Origin: a bacterium
GTDB lineage: Bacteria; Bacillota; Clostridia; Oscillospirales; Ruminococcaceae
Assembly: GCA_004561545.1 (NCBI GenBank)
Contig: SFVK01000004.1
Coordinates: 1 to 64,000 of the forward strand
Length of the DNA: 64,000 bases
Direction: 5' to 3'
The position numbers were made by a program, and so were the translations under genes. This document shows, piece by piece, positions 6,799 through 15,480 of this stretch (position 1 is its first letter; each line of letters begins with the position of its first letter). Below the pieces are notes generated by a model. The model searched no databases. It had not been told where the DNA came from and worked only from the letters and a program-made list of their open reading frames with translations.

Positions 6799-8976
6799 AT
6801 GAAAATCATCAAGCGCAACGGCAGCGAGGCCGTTTTCGATATCACCAAGATCATTGCGGCCGTCACCAAGGCCAACAACGTGGTCCCTGCCAACCAGCGT
6901 CTGACCAAGGAGCAGATTCTTTCCATCGCGGATGATGTTTCCCGCCAGTGCCAGAGCCGCGGCCACGCCATGAATGTGGAGGAGATCCAGGACCTGGTGG
7001 AGGACGCCATCATGGGGACCGGCGCCTGCGAGGTGGCCCGCAAATATATCACCTACCGCTATGTGCAGAGTCTCAAGCGCACCCACAACACCACCGATGA
7101 CCGCATTCTCTCGCTGATCGAATGCAACAATGAGGAAGTTAAGCAGGAGAATGCCAACAAGAACCCCACCGTCAACAGCGTCCAGCGCGACTATATGGCA
7201 GGCGAGGTCAGCAAGGACCTGACCATGCGTATGCTGCTGCCGGCGGACATCGTCAAGGCCCATGAGGAGGGCATCATTCATTTCCATGACGCCGACTACT
7301 ATGCCCAGCATATGCACAACTGCGACCTGGTGAATCTGGAGGATATGCTCCAGAACGGCACCGTCATTTCGGGCACCCTCATCGAAAAGCCCCATTCCTT
7401 CTCCACCGCCTGCAACATCGCCACCCAGATCATTGCCCAGGTGGCGTCCAACCAGTACGGCGGGCAGAGCATCAGCCTGACCCATCTGGCGCCCTTTGTG
7501 GACATCAGCCGCAAAAAGATCCGCCGGGACACCGAGGCCGAGATGCGCGAACTGGGCATCGATCCCGGCGAGGAGAAGCTGTCCAAAATCGTGGAGGACC
7601 GCCTGCGCGAGGAGATCAAGCGCGGCGTGCAGACCATCCAGTATCAGGTGGTCACCCTGATGACCACCAACGGCCAGGCCCCCTTCATCACGGTGTTTAT
7701 GTACCTGAACGAAGCGGGCGACGACCAGCGGCTCAAAGCCGACCTGGCCATCATCATTGAGGAGATGCTCCGCCAGCGCTACCAGGGCGTCAAGAATGAG
7801 GAGGGCGTCTGGATCACCCCCGCCTTCCCCAAGCTGATCTATGTCCTGGAGGAGGACAACATCCGGGAGGGCACCCCCTACTTCTATCTGACCAAGCTGG
7901 CCGCCAAGTGCACCGCCAAGCGGATGGTCCCCGACTACATCAGCGAGAAAAAGATGCTGGAGTACAAGGTGGACAAAAACGGCGAGGGCCACTGCTACAC
8001 CTGCATGGGCTGCCGCAGCTTCCTGACCCCCTATGTGGATGAGAACGGCAAGCCCAAGTATTACGGCCGCTTCAACCAGGGCGTTGTGACCATCAACCTG
8101 CCCGATGTGGCGCTGTCCTCCGGCGGCGACATGGAGAAGTTCTGGAAGATTTTCGACGAGCGGCTGGAGCTGTGCCACCGCGCGTTGCAGTGCCGCCACA
8201 ACCGTCTCAAGGGAACCCTGTCCGACGCCGCGCCCATCCTGTGGCAGTACGGCGCACTGGCACGCCTGAAGAAGGGTGAGCCCATCGACAAGCTGCTCTA
8301 CGGCGGCTACTCCACCATCAGCCTGGGCTACGCGGGATTGTATGAGTGCTGCAAATATATGACCGGCAAGAGCCACACTGACCCCGCCGCCAAGCCCTTT
8401 GCCCTGGAGGTCATGCAGCACATGAACGACAAGTGCCAGGAGTGGAAGCGCGCCGAGAACATCGACTACTCTCTCTACGGCACCCCGCTGGAATCCACCA
8501 CCTACAAGTTTGCCAAGTGCCTGCAAAAGCGCTTTGGCATTGTGCCGGGCATCACCGACCGCAACTATATCACCAACAGCTACCATGTGCACGTGACCGA
8601 GCAGATTGACGCCTTTACCAAGCTGCAGTTTGAGAGCGAGTTCCAGCGCCTGTCCCCGGGCGGCGCCATCAGCTATGTGGAGGTGCCCAATATGCAGGAC
8701 AACCTGGAGGCTGTCATCCAGGTCATGCAGTTCATCTACGACAACATCATGTACGCCGAGCTGAACACCAAGAGCGACTACTGCCAGGTGTGCGGTTACG
8801 ACGGGGAAATCAAGATTGTGGAGGATGACGGCAAGCTGGTCTGGGAGTGCCCCCACTGCCACAACCGCGACCAGAGCAAGCTGAATGTGGCCCGCCGCAC
8901 CTGCGGCTACATCGGCACCCAGTTCTGGAACCAGGGCCGCACCGCCGAGATCAAGGACCGGGTGCTGCACCTGTAA
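6799..8976 (+). CDS. nrdD: Anaerobic ribonucleoside-triphosphate reductase (class III)
   Basis: A 725-residue glycyl radical enzyme that reduces ribonucleoside triphosphates to deoxyribonucleotides without oxygen. An N-terminal ATP-cone (about 1-95, MKIIKRNGSEAVFD) gives allosteric control. The catalytic barrel follows, with a C-terminal zinc site of four cysteines (Cys662, Cys665, Cys684, Cys687). The radical loop RTCGYIG has the radical glycine at Gly703. The ATG at 6799 is preceded by AAGGAG and starts exactly at the ATP-cone. The frame extends upstream through the control region but that part is not coding. The length is normal for the family. Confidence 0.97.
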   Translation: MKIIKRNGSEAVFDITKIIAAVTKANNVVPANQRLTKEQILSIADDVSRQCQSRGHAMNVEEIQDLVEDAIMGTGACEVARKYITYRYVQSLKRTHNTTDDRILSLIECNNEEVKQENANKNPTVNSVQRDYMAGEVSKDLTMRMLLPADIVKAHEEGIIHFHDADYYAQHMHNCDLVNLEDMLQNGTVISGTLIEKPHSFSTACNIATQIIAQVASNQYGGQSISLTHLAPFVDISRKKIRRDTEAEMRELGIDPGEEKLSKIVEDRLREEIKRGVQTIQYQVVTLMTTNGQAPFITVFMYLNEAGDDQRLKADLAIIIEEMLRQRYQGVKNEEGVWITPAFPKLIYVLEEDNIREGTPYFYLTKLAAKCTAKRMVPDYISEKKMLEYKVDKNGEGHCYTCMGCRSFLTPYVDENGKPKYYGRFNQGVVTINLPDVALSSGGDMEKFWKIFDERLELCHRALQCRHNRLKGTLSDAAPILWQYGALARLKKGEPIDKLLYGGYSTISLGYAGLYECCKYMTGKSHTDPAAKPFALEVMQHMNDKCQEWKRAENIDYSLYGTPLESTTYKFAKCLQKRFGIVPGITDRNYITNSYHVHVTEQIDAFTKLQFESEFQRLSPGGAISYVEVPNMQDNLEAVIQVMQFIYDNIMYAELNTKSDYCQVCGYDGEIKIVEDDGKLVWECPHCHNRDQSKLNVARRTCGYIGTQFWNQGRTAEIKDRVLHL

Positions 8977-8997
8977 TTTCAGAAAAAGCAAAAATTT

Positions 8998-9030
8998 CAC
9001 GGACCGTTCCATCTGGGACGGTCCGTGTTG
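8998..9030 (+). terminator. nrdD terminator
   Basis: A 13-bp stem (8998-9010 with 9015-9027, loop ATCT) is followed by TTGTTGT, about 20 bases after the nrdD stop. Confidence 0.75.
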
Positions 9031-9050
9031 TTGTCTGCGGCACCGATGGA

Positions 9051-9088
9051 AAAACCGGGTCGTTTTCAAAAGAAAGCGACCCGGTTTT
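9051..9088 (-). terminator. Terminator of the heavy-metal permease gene
   Basis: A 12-bp stem (AAAACCGGGTCG at 9051-9062, complement at 9077-9088) is followed on the minus strand by a short U run (TTTTTCC). It lies between convergent nrdD and the permease gene. The remaining bases up to 9218 show no gene. Confidence 0.65.
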
Positions 9089-9218
9089 CGCTGCGGAAAA
9101 GGCGGTGATTTCATTTCAATCCGGCACAGCCGCATGGTGTCCGTCACCGTCCGCAAAATCCTTTAAAACCCTTCTGGTGATGCAGGACAATCCGCAATTC
9201 AACCCAAGGGGCATCCTT

Positions 9219-10085
9219 TTATATCGGCAAAAATTGCAGGACAATGCCCACGGCGGCGCCCGCCGCCCAGAGCAGGCCGGTCATGAAGAGATTCTGTTTC
9301 CAGCTGGGGTTGACCCGCCACAGCACCGCCAGGCCGATACCGGCTCCGGCGGTCAGCCCTGCCATCAGGCTGCCGAAGGTGATGGCGCCCTGCATATAGA
9401 GCTGTGCCAGCAGCACACTGGCCGCACAGTTGGGCACCAGCCCGATGAGGGCCGCCACCATGGGCTGGAAGGGGCCCATGCGGCCCAGCAGAGCGGTGAT
9501 GGCGCCCTCGCCCACCAGCTCAAACACCAGACCGATCAGGAAACTGAACAGCAGAATGAAGGCGAATATTTCAAGGGTATGCCGCAGCGCGGCCAGAAAA
9601 ATGCCGCTGTGCTCCTCATGTTCCTCATGGCAGTCCACCTCGTCGGCATGGCCCGCATAGCCGCCGTACAGGCTCTGGGGCAGCACCCGGCGTAGCGGGA
9701 CGTCCAGCACAAAGCCCGCCGCCATGCCAAGAATGACCTTGAGCACCAGCAGCACCGCCAGTGTCCCCCACATACCCGGCTCGGCGGCCAGCAGAGGGAT
9801 GGCTTCGTCGGAGGTGGCCACAAAGACCGCCAGCAGCGTGCCGGGGGTGATGACCCGGCTGGCATAAAAGTTCGCCGCCACGGCGGAAAACCCGCACTGG
9901 GGCACACATCCCAGCACCGCGCCCGGCATAAAGCCCCAGCGGCCGCCGCCTGCCAGGGCATTCTCGATGCGCTGGCCGTGGTTGCGTTCCAGCCACTCGA
10001 TGAGCAGGTAGGCAAGGTACAGGAAGGGAAGCATTTTTGCGCCGTCAATCAGCGCATCCAGAAGGACATCCAAAATCAGTTCCAT
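9219..10085 (-). CDS. Putative heavy-metal/arsenic efflux permease (10-TM exporter type)
   Basis: A 288-residue polytopic membrane protein resembling the putative 10-TM heavy-metal exporter family (ArsP_2 type), a group with very little biochemistry. Hydrophobic segments occur in two halves, about 5-130 and 165-287. Each half carries a proline-cysteine or asparagine-cysteine motif within a helix: GCVPQCGFSA (about 59-68) and GLVPNCAAS (about 220-228). A hydrophilic loop at about 145-160 is rich in His and acidic residues with one Cys (HADEVDCHEEHEEH), suggesting metal binding. The gene starts 8 bases after the transposase fragment. The substrate cannot be assigned; arsenite, manganese or another cation are all possible. 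Confidence 0.7.
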   Translation of the reverse strand: MELILDVLLDALIDGAKMLPFLYLAYLLIEWLERNHGQRIENALAGGGRWGFMPGAVLGCVPQCGFSAVAANFYASRVITPGTLLAVFVATSDEAIPLLAAEPGMWGTLAVLLVLKVILGMAAGFVLDVPLRRVLPQSLYGGYAGHADEVDCHEEHEEHSGIFLAALRHTLEIFAFILLFSFLIGLVFELVGEGAITALLGRMGPFQPMVAALIGLVPNCAASVLLAQLYMQGAITFGSLMAGLTAGAGIGLAVLWRVNPSWKQNLFMTGLLWAAGAAVGIVLQFLPI

Positions 10086-10093
10086 AAATCTCC

Positions 10094-10504
10094 TTATCGG
10101 GGTTTGGTTGTTTCAAAATTCTTGAGCAGGCGCAGGGCCTCCCGCACCTTTTCCGGGGGGATTCGGGTGCGGAAGCGCTCCATGCTGCGGGCCGAGAAGG
10201 GCACCTCGTCGGTGAAGGTCTCGAATCCCAGAAAATATTGCAGGTAGGGGCTTTCCCGGATGAGCGCAATGGTCCCGCGATCCGTGGTCTTATAGGCCGC
10301 CCGGATGATGAGGCTGCCGTAGGCCATGCGGGCCGGGATGGCAATTTTGCCGCCGGCGGAAAAATGCGCGCTGTACTCCTGTTCAAAGGCATCCCAGTCG
10401 ATGGCCTGCGCCAGGCGGACCCACCGGTTCTGCTCCACCAGCTCCCCATGATAGGGCGGCAGGTAATCATAAAGGCTCATCTGATGCTGATTGGCACGGT
10501 ACAT
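10094..10504 (-). pseudogene. Truncated IS5/IS1182-type transposase (N-terminal domain only)
   Basis: A 136-residue frame that matches the N-terminal DUF772-type domain of IS5/IS1182 transposases: MSLYDYLPPYHGEL, then a conserved block YGSLIIRAAYKTTDRGT, then YLQYFLGFE. It stops at residue 136, before any DDE catalytic core. No terminal inverted repeats or rest of the element were seen on either side, so this is most likely a remnant. The frame is nevertheless intact with a normal stop, and the permease gene starts 8 bases later in the same direction. Use as a small DNA- or RNA-binding protein cannot be ruled out. Confidence 0.7.
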
Positions 10505-10562
10505 GGCGCATTCACCCTTTTTCCTGACAATACAGATTTTTCATTTTCCCCGCCATCCCGGA

Positions 10563-13500
10563 TCAATAGCGCTGGATCATGGGGAAGATCATGGCCAGCA
10601 CCGCCCAGGCCACCTGGTACAGCGCCACCGCAGGCAGCGGCAGCGACGTCAGGCCGCCGGCCAGCGCCATAACCAGCGCCAGCACACAGCTGATGAGCAC
10701 CGAGCAGGAGAGCACGGCCGATGCCTTGTGCTCCCCCTCGGCCGCCCCGGCGGCGGCCTCCAGGCCGCCCACAAAGCTGGCAAAGCTGCCAAGGTGGAGC
10801 ATATTGCCCTCGCTCTCGGGCAGCCAGGCCACGGCAGGTTCCAGCGCGGCGCGCTCCCGGCCGGAAAGCACCTTGACGGTGCCTGCGGGCAGATTGTAGG
10901 CCGCCTGGAGCAGCGCCTCGTCACAGTTGAAGTCATCGCAGTCCACAATGAGGGACAGCCCGGCGCGGCGCAGGGTTTCCAGGACGGCAGCGGTGTCAGG
11001 ATCGCTCTGGTAGGCCACCTGGAACATACTGAACAGCTTGCCGGAAACCGCCAGGTAGATCACCCGGCGCTGGTTGACGGTATGGCGGCGCTCATAATCC
11101 ACGGGGGGCAGCTTGACATCGTAGCGGTCCATCAGGCGGCGGGACCCGATGAGCACCCGCTCGCCGTTGATCCAGCCCACATAGCCCAGACCGTAGACCG
11201 TCTCAAAATCGTCCACCTTGCACAGCAGTTTGCGGTTTTCGCCGGTCATGCCGAGGAAAACATCTTTGAGGGGGGTGTCCGCCCCCGCCAGCATGGAGGC
11301 GGAGTAGATGATGGCCAGGTCAATGCCCTCCTTGCGGACGGGCTTGATGCCGCACAGCGTGACACAGCCCTTGGGGAAGAGGTCCCGCGCCGTGACCTGC
11401 AGCACGTTGATGCGGCCGAGCTGGCGGATATCCTTCCAGCCGGGAATCACCGCGCCGATCTGGGCCGCGCTGCGCTGCATCAGCCGCATGGGCAGCGCCG
11501 AGATCAGGGTTCCGGCCAGCGGGGCGGCCAGACAGAGCACCTCGGCCAGCACGCTGAAGGCCATTCCGGTATTTTTGCGGTACAACAGGGTAAAGACAAA
11601 CGCCACCAGGGCGGCGACCGACACAATGCGGGCAAACTGCTGCTGGTTTTTGTCGGAGGTACCCTTTGCCGCGCTGCCCGCCAGAAAGCCCTTGAGCAAC
11701 CGGGTGGGGCGGCTGACCAGCACATTGGGCCGGGGTTCTGCCAGGCCGGAGGTAACGGTGTGCAGCACACCCGCGTCCCGCAGGCGGTAGGCCACGGCGT
11801 GGTCCACCCCCGCGCTGACCAGGGCAAAGTTATCCCGCACGGTGCGGGCATCCAGCACCTTGCCCAGCGCGTTGCCGCACAGCAACAGCGCCGCAGGCCC
11901 CGCCATCAGGCAAAGGCGGGCCGGGTCGTACCACTCGGGCTTGGCCAAAAAGGCAACGCACTGCGCCAGAGCCGCCACAGCGGCCAGCGCCGGCATGGTA
12001 TCTGCGGTCGCGCCCTTTTTCAGGTTGAACAGGCCCACCACGCCATGGAGCAGCGTTTTCCAGCACAGGCCGCAGACCGCGCCCAGCAGAATCAGCATGG
12101 TCACCATCAGCGGGGCCGTCCCGGCGGCCGGGTCCAGCGCCGCCGGCATGGGCAGCGCACCGCTAGCCGCAGCGGTGCCCAGGTAGAGCAGGACCACCGC
12201 CGCAGCAGCGGACACAATGGTGGTCACCGTCTGGAGAAGCACCCGGTTTTCCAGCTCCTTGCGCACGGCAGGGGCATCATCGGCGCTCTCATATTCATGG
12301 CAGCGGCCCGAACCGGAGGCAGGCTCCACAAAGGGCGGTTCGCCCTCAGGGGAAACCTCATCCTCGGGCACGCCGGTCACGCGGGTGCGGCGGGGTTTGG
12401 CCGGACGCTGGGGCGCGGTGGGGACCTCGTCGCTGTCGGGATTGGTCAGGATGCGGGCCGCCTTGTCATAGCGGCCGGTCTCATCGCCCGCAGGGGCCTG
12501 TGCGGGGCTCTCCTGCTCCAGATTGATGGACTGCTCGATGCCGCGCACAAACTCGGCGGTGTCGGGCTTTTCCTCCACCTGGGGTCCCAGAAAGACATCC
12601 ACATCCGGTTCCTTCTCCCGGGCCGGGGCGGGCGCGGGAGGATTGGGGGCAGACGCTTCCACCCCCTCCGCAATCTCAGTCAGGCGCACCTGGCCGGTCA
12701 GCGTCTGGGCCACCTCGCGGGGCAGTTCCTCAAAGGTATCGCCGGAACGGCTGCGGGGCGCAGCGGTGCCCAGCGCGGCCAGGAAATCCTGCGTATCCTC
12801 GGCAGGCTGTGCGCCGCCGAACTGCTGGGTAAAGCCGCTGACCGCCGGGGCGGGATTGGGCTGCGGGGCCGACCGGGGCGCGGGTTTGGGCGCAACCTGC
12901 TCGGTGGAGGTCATCACCGGCTCGCCCACCGGTTCCGCTTTGGTGCGGGGCGGTTCGGGCCGGGGGAAGCGCTTCTCCTTGCGCTTGCGGGGCGTAAACT
13001 CCACGGTATCCCGCTTTTTGCGGTAGATGGTGGAGGTCTGCTCCACCGGCTGCGGTTGTGCCGGAGCCGGCGCGGAGGGGCGGGGCGGCTGCTCCGGTTT
13101 CGGCGCAGGCGCGGTTTTTGCGGGCGCGGCGGAAGGCGCCGGGGGCGTCATGGAGAGGGTATCCCCCGTCAGGCTGATGCCTGCCCGGGTGGCCGTGGGC
13201 AGCGAAAACTCCAGGCTTTGCCCCTGATCCGGGTCCTCCTGCGGCAGGTCCTCAAAGGGATTGTCCGCCTTCGGGGCTGGTTCGGGGGCCGGCTCGGGGT
13301 CGGGCGCGGAGGATTCCTCCCACTCCGCCGGGGCAGACGGCTCTTGCTCCTGTGGTCTGCCGCCGAACATCCGCTGGAAAAAGCCCGGCTTTTTCTCCCT
13401 GACGGCATCCTCCCGGGCGGGCTCCTCCCCGGGGGTCTCCTCAGAGGAATCCCCGCGAAGGGTAAAGTTGATGGGGGTAAATTCGCCGGTATCGGCGGCG

Positions 13501-14201
13501 CTGCTCATGCCGAACAGGCCCTTCTTCTTTTTGGAAGGGTCCCGCAGACGCCCGTTCTCGTCCGGCACGACGGCGGCGCTCTTCTCAAAGAAATTCTGGA
13601 ACTGCTCCTTGCCCAGATTGAGGGCATCGGTGTCGGCGCCGCCGTCGGGCGCCATCTTTTTGAGGAAGCCCTTGATGATGCTGGTGCGGGTGGTATCGCC
13701 GGCATCGGCGCCGGTTTCCATGGGCGGCACATCGTCCGGTTTCTCCGCCGCGGGGGGCTGAGGCGCGGGCGCCGGGGCCGGTTTGGGGGTCCGGGGCGGC
13801 GCTTTTTGTACGTTTTGTATTTTTTCTTCCGTTTTTACAGTTTTTGGAGCGACTTCCTCCACCTTTTTGGGGGCCGGCCGGGGCGCAGGCTTGTTGGCCT
13901 TGGCGGCCCGCAGGCTGGGCAGGTCCCCCAACAGATCATCCAGGATGGTGGTGGAAAAGCGGTCGGTGGTGGGCACATCCCCGGCATTGAGCTTGACATC
14001 CGGCAGGTCCTCTGCCTGGATGGGGCCCAAAGTAATGTTGTCCTGCCCGGCGGAGGTCCCGTGGGGGTCCATTCCGATGCTTTGCAGGATGGCGTCCACC
14101 TGGCGATCGGTCACGCTGTTGCGCACCCCGCGCTCGGTCTGCTCGTTGCTGAGCTCCTCAAGAATCTGATCCACCGAGTCTCTTGTATGTTTCGTTGGCA
14201 T
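10563..14201 (-). CDS. Giant disordered-tail protein with a degenerate P1B-type ATPase core
   Basis: A 1212-residue protein. Residues 1 to about 650 are low-complexity, rich in Pro, Ala, Glu and Lys, with no fold recognised. From about 655 the order of a P-type heavy-metal ATPase can be followed: early membrane helices, ADTMPALAAVAAL, then a transport helix LCLAAPLAG around Pro894. Next comes the place of the DKTGTLT phosphorylation motif, an N-domain-like stretch GYVGWINGERVLIG (1006-1019), a P-domain end, and two last helices (about 1160-1212). Key residues are missing. The phosphorylated Asp is replaced in FPKGCVT (942-948), the CPC cysteines flanking Pro894 are Ala and Leu, and the TGDN hinge is replaced in VDCDDFN (1086-1092). 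It should be unable to pump by the normal cycle. The start at 14201 has GGGGGAGAG before it. The gene follows rlmB by 32 bases. Confidence 0.75.
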   Translation of the reverse strand: MPTKHTRDSVDQILEELSNEQTERGVRNSVTDRQVDAILQSIGMDPHGTSAGQDNITLGPIQAEDLPDVKLNAGDVPTTDRFSTTILDDLLGDLPSLRAAKANKPAPRPAPKKVEEVAPKTVKTEEKIQNVQKAPPRTPKPAPAPAPQPPAAEKPDDVPPMETGADAGDTTRTSIIKGFLKKMAPDGGADTDALNLGKEQFQNFFEKSAAVVPDENGRLRDPSKKKKGLFGMSSAADTGEFTPINFTLRGDSSEETPGEEPAREDAVREKKPGFFQRMFGGRPQEQEPSAPAEWEESSAPDPEPAPEPAPKADNPFEDLPQEDPDQGQSLEFSLPTATRAGISLTGDTLSMTPPAPSAAPAKTAPAPKPEQPPRPSAPAPAQPQPVEQTSTIYRKKRDTVEFTPRKRKEKRFPRPEPPRTKAEPVGEPVMTSTEQVAPKPAPRSAPQPNPAPAVSGFTQQFGGAQPAEDTQDFLAALGTAAPRSRSGDTFEELPREVAQTLTGQVRLTEIAEGVEASAPNPPAPAPAREKEPDVDVFLGPQVEEKPDTAEFVRGIEQSINLEQESPAQAPAGDETGRYDKAARILTNPDSDEVPTAPQRPAKPRRTRVTGVPEDEVSPEGEPPFVEPASGSGRCHEYESADDAPAVRKELENRVLLQTVTTIVSAAAAVVLLYLGTAAASGALPMPAALDPAAGTAPLMVTMLILLGAVCGLCWKTLLHGVVGLFNLKKGATADTMPALAAVAALAQCVAFLAKPEWYDPARLCLMAGPAALLLCGNALGKVLDARTVRDNFALVSAGVDHAVAYRLRDAGVLHTVTSGLAEPRPNVLVSRPTRLLKGFLAGSAAKGTSDKNQQQFARIVSVAALVAFVFTLLYRKNTGMAFSVLAEVLCLAAPLAGTLISALPMRLMQRSAAQIGAVIPGWKDIRQLGRINVLQVTARDLFPKGCVTLCGIKPVRKEGIDLAIIYSASMLAGADTPLKDVFLGMTGENRKLLCKVDDFETVYGLGYVGWINGERVLIGSRRLMDRYDVKLPPVDYERRHTVNQRRVIYLAVSGKLFSMFQVAYQSDPDTAAVLETLRRAGLSLIVDCDDFNCDEALLQAAYNLPAGTVKVLSGRERAALEPAVAWLPESEGNMLHLGSFASFVGGLEAAAGAAEGEHKASAVLSCSVLISCVLALVMALAGGLTSLPLPAVALYQVAWAVLAMIFPMIQRY

Positions 14202-14233
14202 TTTACTCTCCCCCCTGATGCGGGAATGTTTGC

Positions 14234-15043
14234 TTACTTGCGGCGCTGCATGATGCTGTACATCAGGATGCCCGCCGCCACGCTGACATTGTAGCTGTCC
14301 ACGCCGGTCTCGCCGCCGGCCATGGCAAGGGTCACAGCGCCGTCGCAGAGCTTGCGCACCAGCGCGCCGGGCCCCGCACCCTCGCTGCCCAGAACCAGCG
14401 CCACCGGACCGGACAGATCGGTGCGCTCCAGCGGCTCGCCGCCCAGGTCTGCGCAGTAGACAAAAATGTTGTTCTCCTTCAGCTGACGGATGGTCTGGGC
14501 CAGGTTGGCCACCCGGGCCACCGGGACCCGGGCCGCCGCGCCGGCGCTGGCTTTCATGACGGTGCCGGTGACGCCCACACCGCCGCGCCGGGGAATGATG
14601 ACGCCGTGGGCGCCGCACAGCAGCGCCGAGCGCAGGATGGCGCCCAGATTGTGGGGGTCCTCCACACCGTCGCAGAGCACCAGAAAGGGCGGCTCCCCCC
14701 GCTCCCTCGCAGCGGCCAGCAGATCCTCCACCGACGCGTACTGAATGCGGGCCGCCCAGGCGGCCACCCCCTGATGGTCGGCTGTGCCGCAGAGCTTTTG
14801 CAGCTTGCCTGCGGGCACCCGCTTGACAACCGCCCCGGCCTGCTTGCCCAGCGCCGTGAAATATCCGGCGGCGCGGGGCTCCATGGAGTCGGCCAGCAGC
14901 AGCGTATCCACCCCGGCGCCATTTTTGAGCAGCTCGGTCACGGGGTTTTTGCCCCAGACCAGGGTATCGGGCTGGGAGCCAAGGGCCTCAGCCGGTTTTT
15001 TATTGGCACGTTCGGGCAGTTCGGCCCGTTTTTTGTTTTCCAT
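14234..15043 (-). CDS. rlmB: 23S rRNA (guanosine-2'-O-)-methyltransferase, TrmH/SpoU family
   Basis: A 269-residue SPOUT-class RNA methyltransferase. An N-terminal substrate-binding domain (about 25-100, beginning LVWGKNPVTELL) precedes the SpoU domain (about 115-268). Knot motifs are visible: DPHNLGAILRSA, VLGSEGAG and SYNVSVAAGILMY. These bind S-adenosylmethionine. The family methylates the 2'-OH of a guanosine in 23S rRNA (position 2251 in E. coli) or related tRNA sites, and the exact target here is inferred. The frame extends 21 codons upstream; the ATG at 15043 was chosen because AAGGAG precedes it by 5-6 bases. A Lys-rich leader (residues 1-20) is typical of Firmicutes homologs. Confidence 0.9.
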   Translation of the reverse strand: MENKKRAELPERANKKPAEALGSQPDTLVWGKNPVTELLKNGAGVDTLLLADSMEPRAAGYFTALGKQAGAVVKRVPAGKLQKLCGTADHQGVAAWAARIQYASVEDLLAAARERGEPPFLVLCDGVEDPHNLGAILRSALLCGAHGVIIPRRGGVGVTGTVMKASAGAAARVPVARVANLAQTIRQLKENNIFVYCADLGGEPLERTDLSGPVALVLGSEGAGPGALVRKLCDGAVTLAMAGGETGVDSYNVSVAAGILMYSIMQRRK

Positions 15044-15090
15044 GTGTTCTCCTTCACCATGATGGCGCACTGACAGAATTATACGGATAC

Positions 15091-15120
15091 AGTATATCAC
15101 AACCATGCCCCTTTTGTCAC
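15091..15120 (-). promoter_or_regulatory. Probable rlmB promoter
   Basis: On the minus strand GTGACA (15115-15120) and TATACT (15091-15096) are separated by 18 bp, about 50 bp upstream of the rlmB start. The -35 box differs from consensus at one position. Confidence 0.5.
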
Positions 15121-15205
15121 CTGTTGTTTGGCGTCAAAAGTGCAGATTTTTTGCAGGGAAAGGGACCGTGTTTTTCGTGGATTCGCTGTTTATACAAAAC
15201 GTACT

Positions 15206-15468
15206 GGAAAAGTTTTCCCTGCGGGTTGTTGAAAACTCTGTGGAAAGCGTGGAAAACCCGTTTGCAAAGCCGGTTTTCCACAATTTTGGGGCGAGTTTTC
15301 CACTGGCTGTGGAAAACCTTTCAACATAACGGAACGGATAAACCGGTTTGTCAAGTGGGCAAACTACTCATTTTGGGCGGAAAATTTGAGGCAAAAGCCA
15401 CAAAAAACACCAGAAAAACCGGGGCTTCCCCACCGTCCCGGAGTTTTCCCCAACGGGATTGTGGACAA
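15206..15468. other. Cluster of DnaA-box-like 9-mers in a gene-free gap
   Basis: The 437-bp gap between rlmB and the PBP gene holds no supported gene. It contains repeated 9-mers close to the DnaA box TTATCCACA in both orientations: TGTGGAAAG (15239), CGTGGAAAA (15248), TTTTCCACA (15274), TTTTCCACT (15296), TGTGGAAAA (15308) and TGTGGACAA (15460). A palindrome GGAAAA-G-TTTTCC lies at 15206-15218. The tract is richer in A and T than its surroundings. No dnaA, dnaN or rpmH gene is nearby, so this is more likely an auxiliary DnaA-binding region than the main origin, if it is functional at all. Confidence 0.45.
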
Positions 15469-15480
15469 AGGTCGAAAAGT

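Noticed and set aside
6391..9156. A 921-codon minus-strand frame opposite nrdD
   Set aside because: Mirror frame of a strongly coding gene with Ala/Leu/Val-rich repetitive translation; NrdD motifs on the plus strand are complete.
13789..13870. An AT-rich island inside the giant gene
   Set aside because: It encodes a Lys/Thr/Val stretch of the disordered tail in frame. No good promoter pair or terminator was found, so it is treated as compositional variation.
10491..14294. A 1267-codon plus-strand frame opposite the giant P-type-ATPase-like gene
   Set aside because: Gly/Arg/His-rich shadow without motifs. The minus-strand frame has membrane helices, P-type ATPase order and a good ribosome site, so it is the real one.
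15105..15329. A 74-codon plus-strand frame reading VENSVESVENP
   Set aside because: The repeats come from the TGTGGAAA 9-mers in DNA; such peptides are a known by-product of DnaA-box-like clusters and no ribosome site is present.
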